Below the pieces are notes generated by a model. It had not been told where the DNA came from and did no database searches. It was given only the letters and a program-made list of their open reading frames with translations. From contig OY282560.1 of NCBI GenBank assembly GCA_958295665.1, forward strand, positions 92,666,311 through 92,730,310: a DNA stretch of 64,000 nucleotides. Direction: 5' to 3'. The stretch comes from Tipula vernalis. Taxonomy: Eukaryota > Arthropoda > Insecta > Diptera > Tipulidae. This document shows positions 63,770 through 64,000 of the stretch, in pieces. Positions within the stretch are counted from its first letter, which is position 1; each line of letters starts with the position of its first letter. The position numbers and the translations under genes are program-made.

Positions 63770-64000
63770 ATGGTCCGATTACGATGGTTGATACCTCTAT
63801 CAAAAGGTTTCGGGACCTGTAATTGCTGTGACAATTTTCAGTTTGATTGCTCGATTGTTTTTAAACATTTCTTAGAAAATTCAATTTTATTGAAAATTAA
63901 CTGGGCTATAGCCCACAAGTTTTTGGGCGGCAAAAATCTAAAATGCTCCGATTACGATGGTTGATACCTCTATCAATAGGTTTCAAGACGTGTAATTGCT
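63770..64000 (+). repeat. Q monomer and final 58-bp partial
   Basis: A Q copy with EN tail is followed by a partial monomer from 63943. The partial starts ATGCTCC and has TTTCAAGACG, the mark of the 975, 2186 and 3396 copies at the left end. The array evidently continues beyond the window. Confidence 0.9.

Larger units (their letters stand above)
1..64000 (+). repeat. 173-bp satellite DNA array filling the window
   Basis: The whole window is one head-to-tail array. Complete monomers start at 110 and recur every 173 bp to 63943. Spacing gives 369 complete monomers plus partials of 109 bp (left) and 58 bp (right). Only ten monomers deviate from 173 bp, and the net length change is -4 bp between 110 and 63770. 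The consensus is 60/173 G+C. No copy is inverted and nothing interrupts the array. Variation concentrates at about 20 recurrent sites that define types A-G, Y and Q (key in the summary). Monomer length near that of a nucleosome with linker, AT richness and higher-order structure fit a centromeric or pericentromeric satellite; that role is inferred. Strand is arbitrary and follows the ATGGTCC box. Confidence 0.99.

Noticed and set aside
110..63964. A 64-residue Cys-containing open frame in nearly every monomer, overlapping the next copy by 22 bases
   Set aside because: Its start and stop are fixed by the repeat itself, and each copy is in a new frame because 173 is not a multiple of 3. Most diagnostic changes alter residues, and many copies lose the ATG (AAATTTG, ATAG) or gain stops (TCTTAAC, AATTAAATTT). 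No ribosome-binding or promoter context or family resemblance is seen.
1..64000. CRISPR array
   Set aside because: There is no short repeat with unique spacers. The whole 173-bp period is conserved, including every would-be spacer.
1..64000. Self-cleaving ribozyme motifs, as in some transcribed satellites
   Set aside because: No CTGATGA core with a matching GAAA element was found in the monomer on the + strand. A covariance search on both strands would settle it.

Overview
The window holds one thing: a head-to-tail tandem satellite DNA array with a 173-bp monomer. It fills all 64,000 bases, with no gene, mobile element, RNA gene or unique sequence. It opens inside a monomer (a 109-bp partial), contains 369 complete monomers starting at 110, and ends with a 58-bp partial from 63943. 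359 of the 369 are exactly 173 bp; the others are 161 (two), 166 (two), 170, 172, 175 (two), 177 and 203 bp. All copies point the same way. Long homogeneous arrays of ~170-bp AT-rich monomers (consensus about 65% AT) are typical of eukaryotic centromeric or pericentromeric heterochromatin. The family is not one I can assign to a species, so I call it only 'eukaryotic nuclear satellite'.

Monomer position 1 is the A of the ATGGTCC box. Most variation sits at about 20 recurrent sites: 1, 3, 4, 18, 23, 26, 35, 48, 72, 88, 92, 94, 95, 97, 110, 123, 129, 135, 160 and 162. Linked states define the types used below. The head is W (18G 23T 26C) or C (18C 23G 26T). The tail is EN (110A 123G 129T 135G) or EI (110T 123A 129C 135T). 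Types: A = C head, 88A, EN. B = C head, 88A, EI. C = B with 94T. D = W head, 88G, 95T, EN. E = W head, 88G, EN. F = W head, 88A, EN. G = W head, 88A, EI. Y = W head, 88A, 97T, EN. Q = 35A, 72G, 88G, 92T.

The types are not random. A pentamer D-(B or C)-E-A-Y (865 bp) recurs complete at least seven times and partly many more. From 8579 to 13076, W and C heads alternate strictly through 26 monomers (a 346-bp dimer). Adjacent tandem duplications of 3, 4, 5, 7, 8, 10/11 and 12 monomers lie along the array. Several 9 to 12-monomer segments recur at distances of 3.7, 5.7 and 6.9 kb. This is the pattern left by repeated unequal exchange.

Each monomer carries a 14-bp perfect palindrome, TGGGCTATAGCCCA (positions 133-146). 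Its right arm can also pair with a second TGGGC at 155-159. Six of the ten length-variant monomers have their indel at this palindrome, including a 30-bp templated insertion. The repeated ~64-residue reading frame in each monomer is judged to be an artefact of the repeat, not a gene.
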